A stretch of DNA of 28,646 bases from an uncultured Verrucomicrobiales bacterium (GCA_937916135.1 CALFTQ010000155.1:1-28646); one strand, 5' to 3'. Counted from the stretch's first letter, positions 1-7,927 are shown. Translations and numbers: made by a program. Notes: generated from the letters alone by a model not told the origin.

Positions 1-595
1 TGCGAATCAGCTCGATACCGGTGGTGATATTGCCCCACTGGTCGCTGCCGGCCACCTGAAGGTCTACCCCGCGGGTCTCATGCAGGTGCTTGAAATCGAT
101 AGCCTGGATGAGCATGTACGAGAACTCGGCGTATGAAATACCGCTTTCCATCTGGCGGCGCACATGATCCTTGGTGAGCATGTAACCCACGTTGATGTAC
201 TTGCCGTAGTCGCGGAAGAAGTCGATGACGTTCATTCCGTTAATCCAGTCGTAGTTGTTCACTACCTCAAAGCCGAACACCTTCTCCACCTGGGCGCGCA
301 GGGCATCGTAGTTGCGGAACACCTCTTCCTTCTGCTTCAGCTCGCGCTCCACCGTGCCGCGGGGGTCACCGATAAGGCCGGTAGCCAGGCCCACCAGCAG
401 AATCGGGTGATGGCCGTGCTCCTTCATGCGGCGGGTGATGAGGAAGCTGGAATAGTGCCCCAGGTGCAGGCTGTCGGCGGTCGGGTCGGTGCCGATATAG
501 AAGGTAAGGCCGCCCTTGTTGAGCTTCTCGATGAGATCCGGGCTGGAAATCTGATTCACCAGCCCGCGCCATTCCAGTTCTTCGTAAAAGGTCAT
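1..595 (-). CDS. tyrS: Tyrosyl-tRNA synthetase, N-terminal part (cut by left edge)
   Basis: Class I aminoacyl-tRNA synthetase that charges tRNA-Tyr with tyrosine in the cytoplasm. Translating the minus strand from the ATG at 595 gives 198 residues open to the window edge. The frame contains the ATP-binding HIGH-type motif as HLGH at residues 44-47, preceded by the family's FYIGTDPTADSL stretch, and near residue 183 the tyrosine-site sequence GSDQWGNITTG. The KMSKS loop and the C-terminal S4-like RNA-binding domain would lie beyond base 1. The start is supported by a near-consensus promoter just upstream and by a normal TyrRS N-terminus (MTFYEELEWRG). No Shine-Dalgarno sequence and no T-box leader are visible. 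Identification is secure; only completeness is unknown. Confidence 0.96.
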   Translation of the reverse strand, partial: MTFYEELEWRGLVNQISSPDLIEKLNKGGLTFYIGTDPTADSLHLGHYSSFLITRRMKEHGHHPILLVGLATGLIGDPRGTVERELKQKEEVFRNYDALRAQVEKVFGFEVVNNYDWINGMNVIDFFRDYGKYINVGYMLTKDHVRRQMESGISYAEFSYMLIQAIDFKHLHETRGVDLQVAGSDQWGNITTGIELIR

Positions 596-605
596 ATGCG
601 GATAT

Positions 606-654
606 TATGATGCGGTTGAGCCCGCATCATACCACGCCCGCCCCACCCTGTCAA
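606..654 (-). promoter_or_regulatory. tyrS promoter with inverted repeat over the -10 box
   Basis: Read on the minus strand, TTGACA (654-649), a 17-bp spacer and TATGAT (631-626) make a near-consensus sigma-70 promoter about 30 bp from the tyrS ATG. The -10 box is the start of a perfect 10-bp inverted repeat, TATGATGCGG and CCGCATCATA (631-622 and 615-606), with a 6-nt centre. It could be an operator or a 5'-end hairpin; there is no T-tract, so it is not an intrinsic terminator. Confidence 0.75.
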
Positions 655-720
655 TGCACGGAACAGTCAACACATACGAAATAAAAAGCGAGCAGACGGC
701 AAATGTGAATTTAACAGAAT

Positions 721-755
721 TGACAATTGACGAGTGACTATTGACAATTGAAAAA
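721..755. repeat. Degenerate heptanucleotide array (TGACAAT type)
   Basis: Five consecutive in-phase heptamers read TGACAAT, TGACGAG, TGACTAT, TGACAAT and TGAAAAA. The period of seven with only partial conservation resembles the short tandemly repeated repetitive sequences known from cyanobacteria and other bacteria. It does not encode protein. Confidence 0.7.
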
Positions 756-786
756 ATTCCGCGGTCCTCCGGCCCGCCATTTTAAA

Positions 787-840
787 CGGCTGCGGCAACT
801 AGTCTCGGCGTAGCCCGCAGGGCGAAGACGGAAGCCGCAG
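787..840. repeat. Nested palindromic block, possible dispersed repeat
   Basis: CTGCGGC at 790-796 pairs with GCCGCAG at 834-840. Inside it GTCT (802-805) pairs with AGAC (826-829) and GCCC (813-816) with GGGC (820-823). It sits between two heptamer arrays. Only one copy is present in the window, so repeat status is inferred from structure alone. Confidence 0.35.
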
Positions 841-851
841 GGAACTTTAAA

Positions 852-879
852 TTGTACTTTATCCCTTGTACATTGTACT
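852..879. repeat. Degenerate heptanucleotide array (TTGTACT type)
   Basis: Four in-phase heptamers: TTGTACT, TTATCCC, TTGTACA, TTGTACT. The outer units match and the second unit is divergent, which parallels the array between yicC and gmk, where a CCC-containing unit interrupts TCGTACT units. Confidence 0.65.
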
Positions 880-927
880 TACAGACATCAATTTATAGCT
901 CCGCCAATGCGTGTGATGCCTCCCTCT

Positions 928-1896
928 TCAATTGCCGGAGCAATAATCATTTTTTTGCAGCACCGCCATCAGCTCCAGGGCCCTGGTATCAGGAGTTCTG
1001 CCGTTGAAACGGAAGCTTCTGCGGCGGGCATGGTCAAGCGGGGTGAGGCCGTTATTATCCCGCGCCGTGGCATCCGCTCCTGCGGCCAGCAGCAGGGCGG
1101 CACTATCGGCACGCATGCAGTGGTGCAACGGCGTCTCGCCATCATCATTAACAGCCCGCGGGTCGGCCCCTGCATCCAGCAAAGCCTGAACCACAGGTGC
1201 TTCGTACGCGTGAAAAAGCGGCGTATTGCCCAGACAATTGCGTGCATTCACATCCACCCCGAACCCGGCAAAGATGCGCACCGCCTCGGCATCATACACC
1301 TCATGCAGCACAGTATCGCCACCCACCCGGGCAGCGTGCGGGTCTGCCCCAGCCGCCAGCAGCAGGCGGATAGCAGCCGGCTCACGCCACCCCAGCAACG
1401 CAGCCTGCCCAAACCGACCGCGCACCGTGGCATCCGCCCCGGCAGCAAGCAGAATCTCCGCCACTTCAGCAGAGCCATAGAAGATGGGCACATCGCCATA
1501 GCGCGAGGTCGCGTTCACATCCGCCCCCGCCGCCAGCAGCAAACGGGCCACCGCAGCAGACCGCACATGGTGCAAGGGCCGTGCGCCGTGCCGGTCGAGC
1601 TCCGCATCCGGGCTGGCGCCGGACTCCAGAATCTGCTGCACCGCGACTGCATCGTCATTCTCTATCGCCTGGGCCAGGCGGCTCACCAGCAACCTATCTG
1701 CCGGCAGACCTGCAATCTCCCGCAGCAAATCCAGCATTTCAGGGCTGGCATAAACACAGGCATCCTCCAGAATCGGGCTAATATCCCCTGCCCCCAGGCG
1801 CAGCAACTTGCGCACCCGGCGCAAGTCATCCGCCTGCACAGCGCGCCACAACTGATGCCGCCGCTTCCGGAGCTTCTGGCGCAAGCGGTTGTTCAT
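928..1896 (-). CDS. Ankyrin repeat protein
   Basis: Encodes 322 residues. From about residue 100 to 300 there are roughly seven ankyrin repeats of about 30 residues, each carrying a variant of LLLAAGAD followed by the next repeat's G-TPL turn (for example GNTPLFHAYEAPVVQALLDAGADP). The first 100 residues are helical and repeat-like but more diverged. There is no signal peptide or membrane segment, so it is probably a cytoplasmic protein-binding scaffold; the partner cannot be read from the sequence. Its ATG overlaps the stop of the upstream gene by 4 bp (ATGA at 1896-1893), so the two are translationally coupled. Ankyrin proteins serve many roles, and no specific function is claimed. Confidence 0.88.
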   Translation of the reverse strand: MNNRLRQKLRKRRHQLWRAVQADDLRRVRKLLRLGAGDISPILEDACVYASPEMLDLLREIAGLPADRLLVSRLAQAIENDDAVAVQQILESGASPDAELDRHGARPLHHVRSAAVARLLLAAGADVNATSRYGDVPIFYGSAEVAEILLAAGADATVRGRFGQAALLGWREPAAIRLLLAAGADPHAARVGGDTVLHEVYDAEAVRIFAGFGVDVNARNCLGNTPLFHAYEAPVVQALLDAGADPRAVNDDGETPLHHCMRADSAALLLAAGADATARDNNGLTPLDHARRRSFRFNGRTPDTRALELMAVLQKNDYCSGN

Positions 1897-2597
1897 AAGT
1901 CCAGGCCACGGGGAGCCAGCGTATACCGCGTAGCGGACTGCTGGCGGGCAGCCTCGCGGTTCAGCATCTCCACAAAGCGCATCTCGGTCAGGTACATGGC
2001 GGCGGGGTCGATTGCGGCATCGCCGCGGGCCTGCTCCTCAAGCTGGTTCTGGGCGTGGGCGCGTTCATCGGGGTGAATCTTGTTCCACATACCCTCCTCT
2101 TCCTCCATGACCTGCAGGCCGAAACGCTCGCAGGAAATGACGCAGGGCTTCAGGTTCCCCACCTTCACCAGGTCGCCGCCCTCTGCCATTTCACACTGCA
2201 GATCCGCCATGGTGGTATCAATACCGTAGCGCACGCGGTAGGGCTGGGTAATCTTGATACGCTTGCGGGAGAACATCCAGCTGGTGGTATACTCATACTC
2301 CACCACGATATCTTTCTCATACAGCGAATACATCTCCACCATGCGGCCGGACTGGTTCACCGACTTCCCCTGCAAGGCGCTGCTCGCCACCATCTGCTCC
2401 ACCATGGAACGCACAGAGGTCTGCGCCTTCTGCACCGCCTCCTTCGGCGTCCTCACCGTACCATCATAAAAGCAGAATGAGAAAAGCCAGCACCCGCCAA
2501 GCAACAGCAGGAACAGAAGAATAAAATACTTGAGACACCCGCGGGACTTTTTCTTCTTCACCGGGGCCTGTGTTCTGCTGGATTCTTCCTGATTCAT
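1893..2597 (-). CDS. Membrane-anchored DUF4230-like protein
   Basis: Encodes 234 residues: a short basic N-terminus (KKKKSRG), one transmembrane helix at about 22-42, and an extracytoplasmic domain. The middle and C-terminal part (YRVRYGID..., then GDLVKVGNLKP, then a charged helix with EEEEGMWNKIHPDER) follows the order seen in DUF4230 proteins: a beta-rich core, a P-containing edge strand, then an acidic/charged helix. The family has no known enzymatic function. The gene is first of a two-gene operon with the ankyrin protein and has its own promoter upstream. Membrane topology is clear; the DUF4230 assignment is by eye and should be checked with a profile search. Confidence 0.72.
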   Translation of the reverse strand: MNQEESSRTQAPVKKKKSRGCLKYFILLFLLLLGGCWLFSFCFYDGTVRTPKEAVQKAQTSVRSMVEQMVASSALQGKSVNQSGRMVEMYSLYEKDIVVEYEYTTSWMFSRKRIKITQPYRVRYGIDTTMADLQCEMAEGGDLVKVGNLKPCVISCERFGLQVMEEEEGMWNKIHPDERAHAQNQLEEQARGDAAIDPAAMYLTEMRFVEMLNREAARQQSATRYTLAPRGLDL

Positions 2598-2644
2598 ATG
2601 GTCGGAGAGATGATTTAATAGGTTCCTGACGCTGATACACGGCT

Positions 2645-2672
2645 ATTTTATCCCATCGTCCCTGAAATTCAA
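2645..2672 (-). promoter_or_regulatory. Promoter of the DUF4230-like/ankyrin operon
   Basis: On the minus strand TTGAAT (2672-2667), a 16-bp spacer and TAAAAT (2650-2645) lie about 47 nt before the ATG at 2597. No Shine-Dalgarno sequence precedes that ATG. Confidence 0.6.
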
Positions 2673-2726
2673 GCATTTTCTGGCAGCGAGCCGCAATGCG
2701 CACACAGCACCGGCGCGAAACGCGCC

Positions 2727-2754
2727 TTGATTTCCACCCGATTTATGCTACAAT
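2727..2754 (+). promoter_or_regulatory. Promoter of the MFS transporter gene
   Basis: TTGATT (2727-2732), 16 bp, then TACAAT (2749-2754). Only 9 nt separate the -10 box from the ATG at 2764, so the transcript should have almost no leader. Confidence 0.6.
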
Positions 2755-2763
2755 GCCCCCGCC

Positions 2764-3969
2764 ATGGTAGCGCAGGAAAAGAATTACAACAAAACGCTGA
2801 TTGCCTGTTACCTCGGTTTTGTCACCCAGGCTATCACCGCCAATTTCGCACCACTTCTCTTTCTGACCTTCAAGGACATCTACCGGGTTTCGCTGGAGCA
2901 GATTGCTCTCATACCCTTCACCTTTTACCTGACCCAGCTTTTTGTGGACCTGGCCGCCACCCGGTATGCGGATAAGATAGGCTACCGCACCTGCGTGACT
3001 GTCTCGCAAGTCATTTCGGCGCTCGGGCTGGTGCTGATGGTGATACTGCCGGAACTGCTGCCCTCCCCCTTCCTGGGCATCCTGATTTCGGTGGTACTCT
3101 ACGCTATCGGCAGCGGCCTCATCGAGGTGCTGGTAAGCCCCGTTGTAGAGGCCTGCCCTTTCAAAAATAAGGATGGCATGATGAGCCTGCTGCATTCCTT
3201 CTACTGCTGGGGCGCCGTGGGCGTCATCCTGGGCTCCACCCTCTTCTTTGCCCTGTTCGGCGTGGAAAACTGGAAGCTCCTTGCCCTTTTCTGGGCGGCC
3301 ATCCCCCTGGCCAACACCTTCAATTTCCTGACCTGCCCCATTGAGCGGCTCCCGGAAAGCCACGAGGGCAACACCACGAAGAAACTGCTGCGCCTGCCGC
3401 TCTTCTGGCTCCTCATCCTGCTCATGGTCTGCGCCGGCGCATCAGAGGCCACCATGGCCCAGTGGTCATCCGCCTTCACCGAATCCGCGCTGGGCGTTTC
3501 CAAAGCCATCGGCGACCTGGCAGGTCCCTGCCTGTTTGCCGCCTTCATGGGACTCTCCCGCCTGCTTTACGGCAAGATGAGCACCCGGCTTAACCTGGTG
3601 AAAACCATGCTCCTATCGGGCATCCTGTGCAGCGTCTGCTACTTTGTGGCCTCGCTGTCTCCGCTGCCGCTTATCGGGCTGGCAGGCTGCGCCCTCTGCG
3701 GCCTTGCCGTAGGCATCATGTGGCCGGGCTCCCTGAGCATCTCCGCGCAGAAATGCCCCCTCGGCGGCACCGCCCTGTTTGCCTTCCTCGCCCTCGCCGG
3801 CGACCTTGGTGCCACCCTGAGCCCGACCATGGTGGGCTGCATTTCAGAACTCGCCGGCGGCAACCTCAAAACCGGCCTCCTCGTCGCATCCTCCTTCCCC
3901 ATCCTCCTCGTCATCTCCCTGCTGCTGATTAAAGGCGCTAGAGCAACCAGCACCACTGAATCAACATAA
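2764..3969 (+). CDS. Major facilitator superfamily transporter
   Basis: Encodes 401 residues with about 12 hydrophobic helices in two six-helix halves, separated near residues 195-210 by a charged loop (IERLPESHEGNTTKK). The first intracellular loop carries ADKIGYRT, a variant of the MFS motif A (G-x-L-[AS]-D-[RK]-x-G). The LHSFYCWGAVG segment in helix 5 resembles the LHSFFGxGA pattern of the FucP-like sugar/cation symporter branch, so a sugar or small organic substrate is possible, but the substrate cannot be read from sequence. The ATG at 2764 is favoured because a promoter -10 box ends 9 nt upstream. It lies upstream of the polysaccharide genes but is separated from them by 119 bp that contain another promoter-like site. 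Confidence 0.9.
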   Translation: MVAQEKNYNKTLIACYLGFVTQAITANFAPLLFLTFKDIYRVSLEQIALIPFTFYLTQLFVDLAATRYADKIGYRTCVTVSQVISALGLVLMVILPELLPSPFLGILISVVLYAIGSGLIEVLVSPVVEACPFKNKDGMMSLLHSFYCWGAVGVILGSTLFFALFGVENWKLLALFWAAIPLANTFNFLTCPIERLPESHEGNTTKKLLRLPLFWLLILLMVCAGASEATMAQWSSAFTESALGVSKAIGDLAGPCLFAAFMGLSRLLYGKMSTRLNLVKTMLLSGILCSVCYFVASLSPLPLIGLAGCALCGLAVGIMWPGSLSISAQKCPLGGTALFAFLALAGDLGATLSPTMVGCISELAGGNLKTGLLVASSFPILLVISLLLIKGARATSTTEST

Positions 3970-4052
3970 GCCCGGTTCAATCTCTCTGTCACTCTAACCT
4001 GCCGCGTGACGCAATAATGACATACCTGCAAAAAGGCTGGATAAGCCACCCA

Positions 4053-4061
4053 TGTTATGAT
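4053..4061 (+). promoter_or_regulatory. Extended -10 element before the polysaccharide genes
   Basis: TGTTATGAT fits an extended -10 box (TGn plus TATGAT) 27 nt before the ATG at 4089. No convincing -35 box was found, which is normal for extended -10 promoters. A second candidate, TAGAAT at 4061-4066, overlaps it. Confidence 0.4.
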
Positions 4062-4088
4062 AGAATACGCTCTCGTGAGTGACATTTC

Positions 4089-5222
4089 ATGTACCCCATC
4101 CTGACACATGCGATTTTTCACAATTTCGGGGGGCTTCTGCAAGCCTATGCCCTTCAGGTGGCTGTGCAGCGACTTGGCATCCAATGCAGCACCATAGATT
4201 ACCTGCAACGCGGCTGGCGCGACTGGATGCGAGCCCAAGGCCCCAGGGCAAAATGCCGGTACTGGCTTACCCACATACGCATGCTGCTGGGTTCCAGAAA
4301 AGATCAGACTCCCCGCTATCTGCGTCCCTTCCTGGCCAGACCCTTCAAATCTCATTTCATGCAGCTTCTGCCTCTGGGTGACAAGAGCCAGCCAAATACC
4401 AGGCTGGCGAAAGCACATGCTTTCATCGTAGGCAGTGACCAGGTGTGGCGCGGGCAATACGCACGCGACATGGAAAGCCTGCCCTTCTTCTTCCTGGATT
4501 TTGCCACGCAGCAGCAGCGGCAGCGCAGCATTGCCTACGCCGCCTCCTTCGGGGCAGATGAATGGGAAGGCACCCCGGAGGAAACGGCGGAGTGCGCTAG
4601 GCTGCTCAAGGATTTCAAGGCCGTTTCCGTGCGCGAGCACAGCGGCATTCAGCTCTGCCGCGAGGTGCTCGGCGTAGAAGCCGTGCAGATGCCGGATCCC
4701 ACCCTGCTGCTGGAGGCGGCAGACTATTCGCGCGTCATCTGCCGCTGGTGGACTCGCCGCCTGCCGGAGCCGTTCATGTCCGTCTACCTGCTGGATGAGA
4801 CGGAGGAGAAACGCGCGCTCACACAGGCTGTGACCGGCAGCGCCAAGCTGTATCCCCAGCAGCTCACGGCCCATGGCAATGCAGCCCGGGCCATGGATCG
4901 TATCCCGCTCTCGGTGCCGCAGTGGCTGCGCTGCATGCGCGATTGCGAGTGCCTGCTCACCGATTCCTTCCACGGCTGCGTTTTTGCCATCATCTTCAAC
5001 AAGCCCTTTGTCTGCCTGGGGAACGAAAGCCGCGGCAACGCCCGCTTCGATTCCCTGCTGGGCACCTTCGGGCTGCGGGAAAGACTGCTCACCAAACCAA
5101 CCGCCGGACAGGTAATTGAATGCATGCGCGCCCCCATCGATTGGGTGCAAGTCAATGCCATCCGCCACAGCGAACAGCTGCGCGCCTTCGATTTTCTGAA
5201 ACAAAACCTCGAAAAAGACTGA
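4089..5222 (+). CDS. Polysaccharide pyruvyl transferase family protein
   Basis: Encodes 377 residues of the family that adds pyruvate ketals to exopolysaccharide or cell-wall sugars (CsaB/WcaK-like, GT-B-like fold). The diagnostic blocks appear in order: NFGGLLQAYALQ at about 12-23, VGSDQVWRGQY near 115, AYAASFGADEW near 150, VSVREHSG near 180, PDPTLLL near 203, and near the C-terminus TDSFHGCVFAIIFNKPF followed by RFDSLLGTFGL. The in-frame codon at 4080 is a stop, so the ATG at 4089 is the earliest possible ATG; the N-terminus is slightly shorter than the usual KIGILT start. It is followed 3 bp later by a flippase gene and then a Fe-S protein that often accompanies these transferases, which points to surface-polysaccharide assembly. 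Confidence 0.92.
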   Translation: MYPILTHAIFHNFGGLLQAYALQVAVQRLGIQCSTIDYLQRGWRDWMRAQGPRAKCRYWLTHIRMLLGSRKDQTPRYLRPFLARPFKSHFMQLLPLGDKSQPNTRLAKAHAFIVGSDQVWRGQYARDMESLPFFFLDFATQQQRQRSIAYAASFGADEWEGTPEETAECARLLKDFKAVSVREHSGIQLCREVLGVEAVQMPDPTLLLEAADYSRVICRWWTRRLPEPFMSVYLLDETEEKRALTQAVTGSAKLYPQQLTAHGNAARAMDRIPLSVPQWLRCMRDCECLLTDSFHGCVFAIIFNKPFVCLGNESRGNARFDSLLGTFGLRERLLTKPTAGQVIECMRAPIDWVQVNAIRHSEQLRAFDFLKQNLEKD

Positions 5223-5225
5223 TTC

Positions 5226-6695
5226 ATGGCCAGTGTACGCGAAGAAACAGCCCGCGGCGTCAAGTGGGGCCTTATCCAGAAATGCACGATGCAACCGGTG
5301 CAATTTCTCTATGGTATCATCCTGGCGCGTCTCATTTCTCCGGAAGAGATGGGCATTCTCGGACTCACCGCCATCTTCTTCGCTATAGCCGGGCAGTTGC
5401 AACAGTGCGGTTTTGGTAAAGCCCTCATCCGCAAACAAGAGAGAACAGAAGAAGACATCTGCACGGTTTTCTGGTTCAATGTGGCCATGAGCTTTGTGTT
5501 CTCCCTCGCGCTCTTCCTGGCTGCAGAGTGGTTTGTCTGGTTCTTCAAACAGCCGGCTCTGCTGAACCTTACCCGGGTATCAGCCCTGCTCATGTTCCTG
5601 AACTCCACCGGCAGTGTGCACTGGACCCTCTACCAGGCACGCCGAGATTTCAAGACGCCCGCAATCGTCTCCATGGTCACCACCCTGGTGGCCATGCCAT
5701 TCACCATCTGGGCAGCCTTTGCCGGCTGGAGCTACTGGGCAGTCATGCTTCAGGGCATCATTTCAGGTACGCTCAGCCTGATTACCATCTGGATTATCAG
5801 CCCATGGAAACCGAAGTTTAAATTTTCTCCACAATCGTTTCACGACTTCTTCAAATACGGTATAAACCTGACGATGTCCGGCTTGTTGATAACGGCATAC
5901 CAACATATACGGACATTCATCATCGGTAAATTCTATTCCCCTGCTCAACTTGCCTATTTTTCACGAGGCGAGCACACGTGCAGCATGCCCCTCACCCTTT
6001 TTGACTCCGCTCTGGGGCCGGTAACCTTTCCGATTCTTGCCACACTGCAAAACAATCCGGAACGGCTCAAGCACGTATACCGACAATACATCAGAGTCAC
6101 AGCAATCGTCGTTGAGTGGGGCATGATTACACTGGCTGCAAATAGTAACAGTATCATTCTTTTTCTGTATGGAGCAGCATGGCAGCCAGCAGCCATTTAC
6201 GCCCAAATACTATGTCTCGGCTGGATGTTCAACCCCTTACTCGGGTTGAACATGAACATACTGGCCGTCCTCGGTCGCACGGATTTAACGCTCAAATTTG
6301 AAATTATATTGCGCACATTCAGCATATCAGCGATGTTGATTGCTGCCATATTCAGTGTGCAGGCTCTATGCTGGGCAGCTGTGGCATCTGCCACTTTTGC
6401 ACTCGTGCTATCGTGTTTTCTGGTCTCCAGAATCAGTCCCGTCAAGTTCACCGATTTGGTACAGTCATTTTTTCCATACCTCCTGCTCAGTCTCATTGTC
6501 AATATTCCGGCATACATCATCAATTTCCAGCCATGGGCGCCAATTGTCCAGCTTCTGGTGGGCGGTACCCTTTCATTCAGTCTATATGCCTTGATTCTGT
6601 GGAAAAAACAAGACCCGGCAGCTGAGCTCATCCTGTCACTCATCAAAGGAAAACTACAACGTAAAGCCCACCAGGATCCCCCGCCTGCGTCATGA
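5226..6695 (+). CDS. Oligosaccharide flippase family protein (Wzx/TuaB-like)
   Basis: Encodes 489 residues with about 12-14 predicted membrane helices. The N-terminal segment (ARGVKWGLIQK, then ARLISPEEMGILGL) is typical of the polysaccharide-transporter branch of the MOP superfamily, which flips undecaprenyl-linked sugar units across the inner membrane. The FSRGEHTCSMPLTLFDSALGPVTFPILA segment in the middle matches the conserved loop after helix 7 in TuaB/WzxC proteins. It begins 3 bp after the pyruvyl transferase and its stop overlaps the next ATG (ATGA, 6692-6695). Bases from about 5800 to 6600 are visibly poorer in G+C than flanking genes (hand counts: 24 of 60 at 5881-5940 and at 6301-6360), suggesting acquisition by transfer. 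Confidence 0.92.
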   Translation: MASVREETARGVKWGLIQKCTMQPVQFLYGIILARLISPEEMGILGLTAIFFAIAGQLQQCGFGKALIRKQERTEEDICTVFWFNVAMSFVFSLALFLAAEWFVWFFKQPALLNLTRVSALLMFLNSTGSVHWTLYQARRDFKTPAIVSMVTTLVAMPFTIWAAFAGWSYWAVMLQGIISGTLSLITIWIISPWKPKFKFSPQSFHDFFKYGINLTMSGLLITAYQHIRTFIIGKFYSPAQLAYFSRGEHTCSMPLTLFDSALGPVTFPILATLQNNPERLKHVYRQYIRVTAIVVEWGMITLAANSNSIILFLYGAAWQPAAIYAQILCLGWMFNPLLGLNMNILAVLGRTDLTLKFEIILRTFSISAMLIAAIFSVQALCWAAVASATFALVLSCFLVSRISPVKFTDLVQSFFPYLLLSLIVNIPAYIINFQPWAPIVQLLVGGTLSFSLYALILWKKQDPAAELILSLIKGKLQRKAHQDPPPAS

Positions 6696-7927
6696 ACAGA
6701 TTCATAACCGCCCCCCGGAATTGCACAGGGTGCGCCCTGTGCGCGAACGTATGTGCGCATGATGCCATCAACATGGTGTGGAATGCGGATGGTTTTCTGG
6801 TGCCGCAGGTGGATGCCACGCGCTGCATAAACTGCGGGGCCTGCGTGAATGCCTGCCCGGCACAGCCGGAACACCTGGAGAAGCTAAGGGCGGAGACAGG
6901 TAATCCCCCTGAACCGCCGGTTGCCTATGGCGGCTGGCACAAGGACAAGTCAACACACCTGAGCAGCAGCAGCGGTGGGATACTCTCCGCTCTGGCCCAG
7001 CACACATTCAAGGCCGGAGGGTGCGTGTTCGGCGTGGTCTGGAGCAGCAAGGACACGGCAGAATACACCAAGGCAGAAAACATGGCAGAGCTGGCAGCCA
7101 TGCGTGGCTCCAAATACACGCAGGCCCTCCCCGGCACGGTATACCGCAAGGTAAAAGCAGAGCTGAAGAAAGGGCGGCAAGTGCTGTTCTGCGGCACCTC
7201 GTGCCAGGTTTATGCCCTGAAGCGCTACTTGAGAAAAGAATACGCCAAACTCCTGCTCGTGGATATTCTGTGCCATGGCGTGCCCAGCCGGCACCTGCTG
7301 CAATCCTACATCCGGGGATTTGAAAAGGCAACGGGTAAAACCATAGACCATATCCAATTCCGGCATAAAGCTGGAAACTGGCAGCAATACCATGTGAAGA
7401 AATGCTTTACAGATGGAAGCAGCGTTTCTCACAAGAATTGGGATGATACGTTCATACGGCTTTTTGTCGGTGATTTTGCATTGAACGAAGCTTGCTACAA
7501 CTGCCCACACGCCCGCTTTCCCCGGGTGGGAGATATCACGCTGGGGGACTTCTGGGGAGAGTTGCAGCAGCTCCACCCAGAATGGCCCATCGCAGACGGC
7601 ATAGGCTCAATTCTGGGCAACAGCGCAAAAGGAAAGCGGCTTCTTATGGAGCTGAGCAATGCACAATACATTGAGCTGAAAAGTGTTTCTCTGGAGGAGC
7701 AAATCCATGGGCAGAGGGAAACCTACATACGCCGGCAGCCGCAGCTGCCCCAGCTTCGGCGATACGCCTTGACCATGCTGAAACAGCAGCGACTGTCCGT
7801 ATTGTGTCACAAACTTTTTGACTGTGAGCAATGCGGACCTTTCCGATTAAGGAAGGGGTGCATTCTGAATAAGTTATACAAAAAGGCAAGGCGCATCAGG
7901 CACCGTATAACAGACTGGATTTCATAG
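6692..7927 (+). CDS. Coenzyme F420 hydrogenase/dehydrogenase beta-subunit-like Fe-S protein
   Basis: Encodes 411 residues. The N-terminus is a two-cluster ferredoxin domain: C11, C14, C17, C21 (CTGCALCANVC) and C45, C48, C51, C55 (CINCGACVNAC), each ligating a [4Fe-4S] centre. The rest matches the FrhB/FdhB N- and C-terminal domains: SSSSGGILSALAQ, FCGTSCQVYALKRYL, LVDILCHGVPS, and the third Cys cluster region with CYNCPHARFPRVGDITLGDFWG. Proteins of this kind lacking F420 partners are common in polysaccharide loci beside pyruvyl transferases, where a redox role in sugar modification is suspected but unproven. It shares a 4-bp overlap with the flippase gene and its 3' end overlaps the convergent gene by 6 bp. 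Confidence 0.93.
   Translation: MNRFITAPRNCTGCALCANVCAHDAINMVWNADGFLVPQVDATRCINCGACVNACPAQPEHLEKLRAETGNPPEPPVAYGGWHKDKSTHLSSSSGGILSALAQHTFKAGGCVFGVVWSSKDTAEYTKAENMAELAAMRGSKYTQALPGTVYRKVKAELKKGRQVLFCGTSCQVYALKRYLRKEYAKLLLVDILCHGVPSRHLLQSYIRGFEKATGKTIDHIQFRHKAGNWQQYHVKKCFTDGSSVSHKNWDDTFIRLFVGDFALNEACYNCPHARFPRVGDITLGDFWGELQQLHPEWPIADGIGSILGNSAKGKRLLMELSNAQYIELKSVSLEEQIHGQRETYIRRQPQLPQLRRYALTMLKQQRLSVLCHKLFDCEQCGPFRLRKGCILNKLYKKARRIRHRITDWIS

Larger units (their letters stand above)
596..927. other. 332-bp intergenic region: promoter, heptamer arrays and palindromes
   Basis: No credible gene lies here. Besides the tyrS promoter at its left end, the region holds a heptamer array at 721-755, a palindromic block at 787-840 and a second heptamer array at 852-879. 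No terminator with a T-tract was seen after the ankyrin gene that ends at 928. Confidence 0.7.

Noticed and set aside
721..755. Heptamer array as a CRISPR array or a series of promoter -35 boxes
   Set aside because: The period is 7 with no spacers, and the TTGACA-like units lack matching -10 boxes and any adjacent gene to serve.
3970..4088. A terminator after the MFS gene
   Set aside because: Only a 5-bp dyad (GTCAC/GTGAC) with an 11-13-nt loop and no T-tract was found.
3639..5438. A 599-codon minus-strand frame across the MFS and pyruvyl transferase genes
   Set aside because: It lies opposite two genes with clear family motifs and crosses their intergenic promoter region; its composition is that of an antisense frame.
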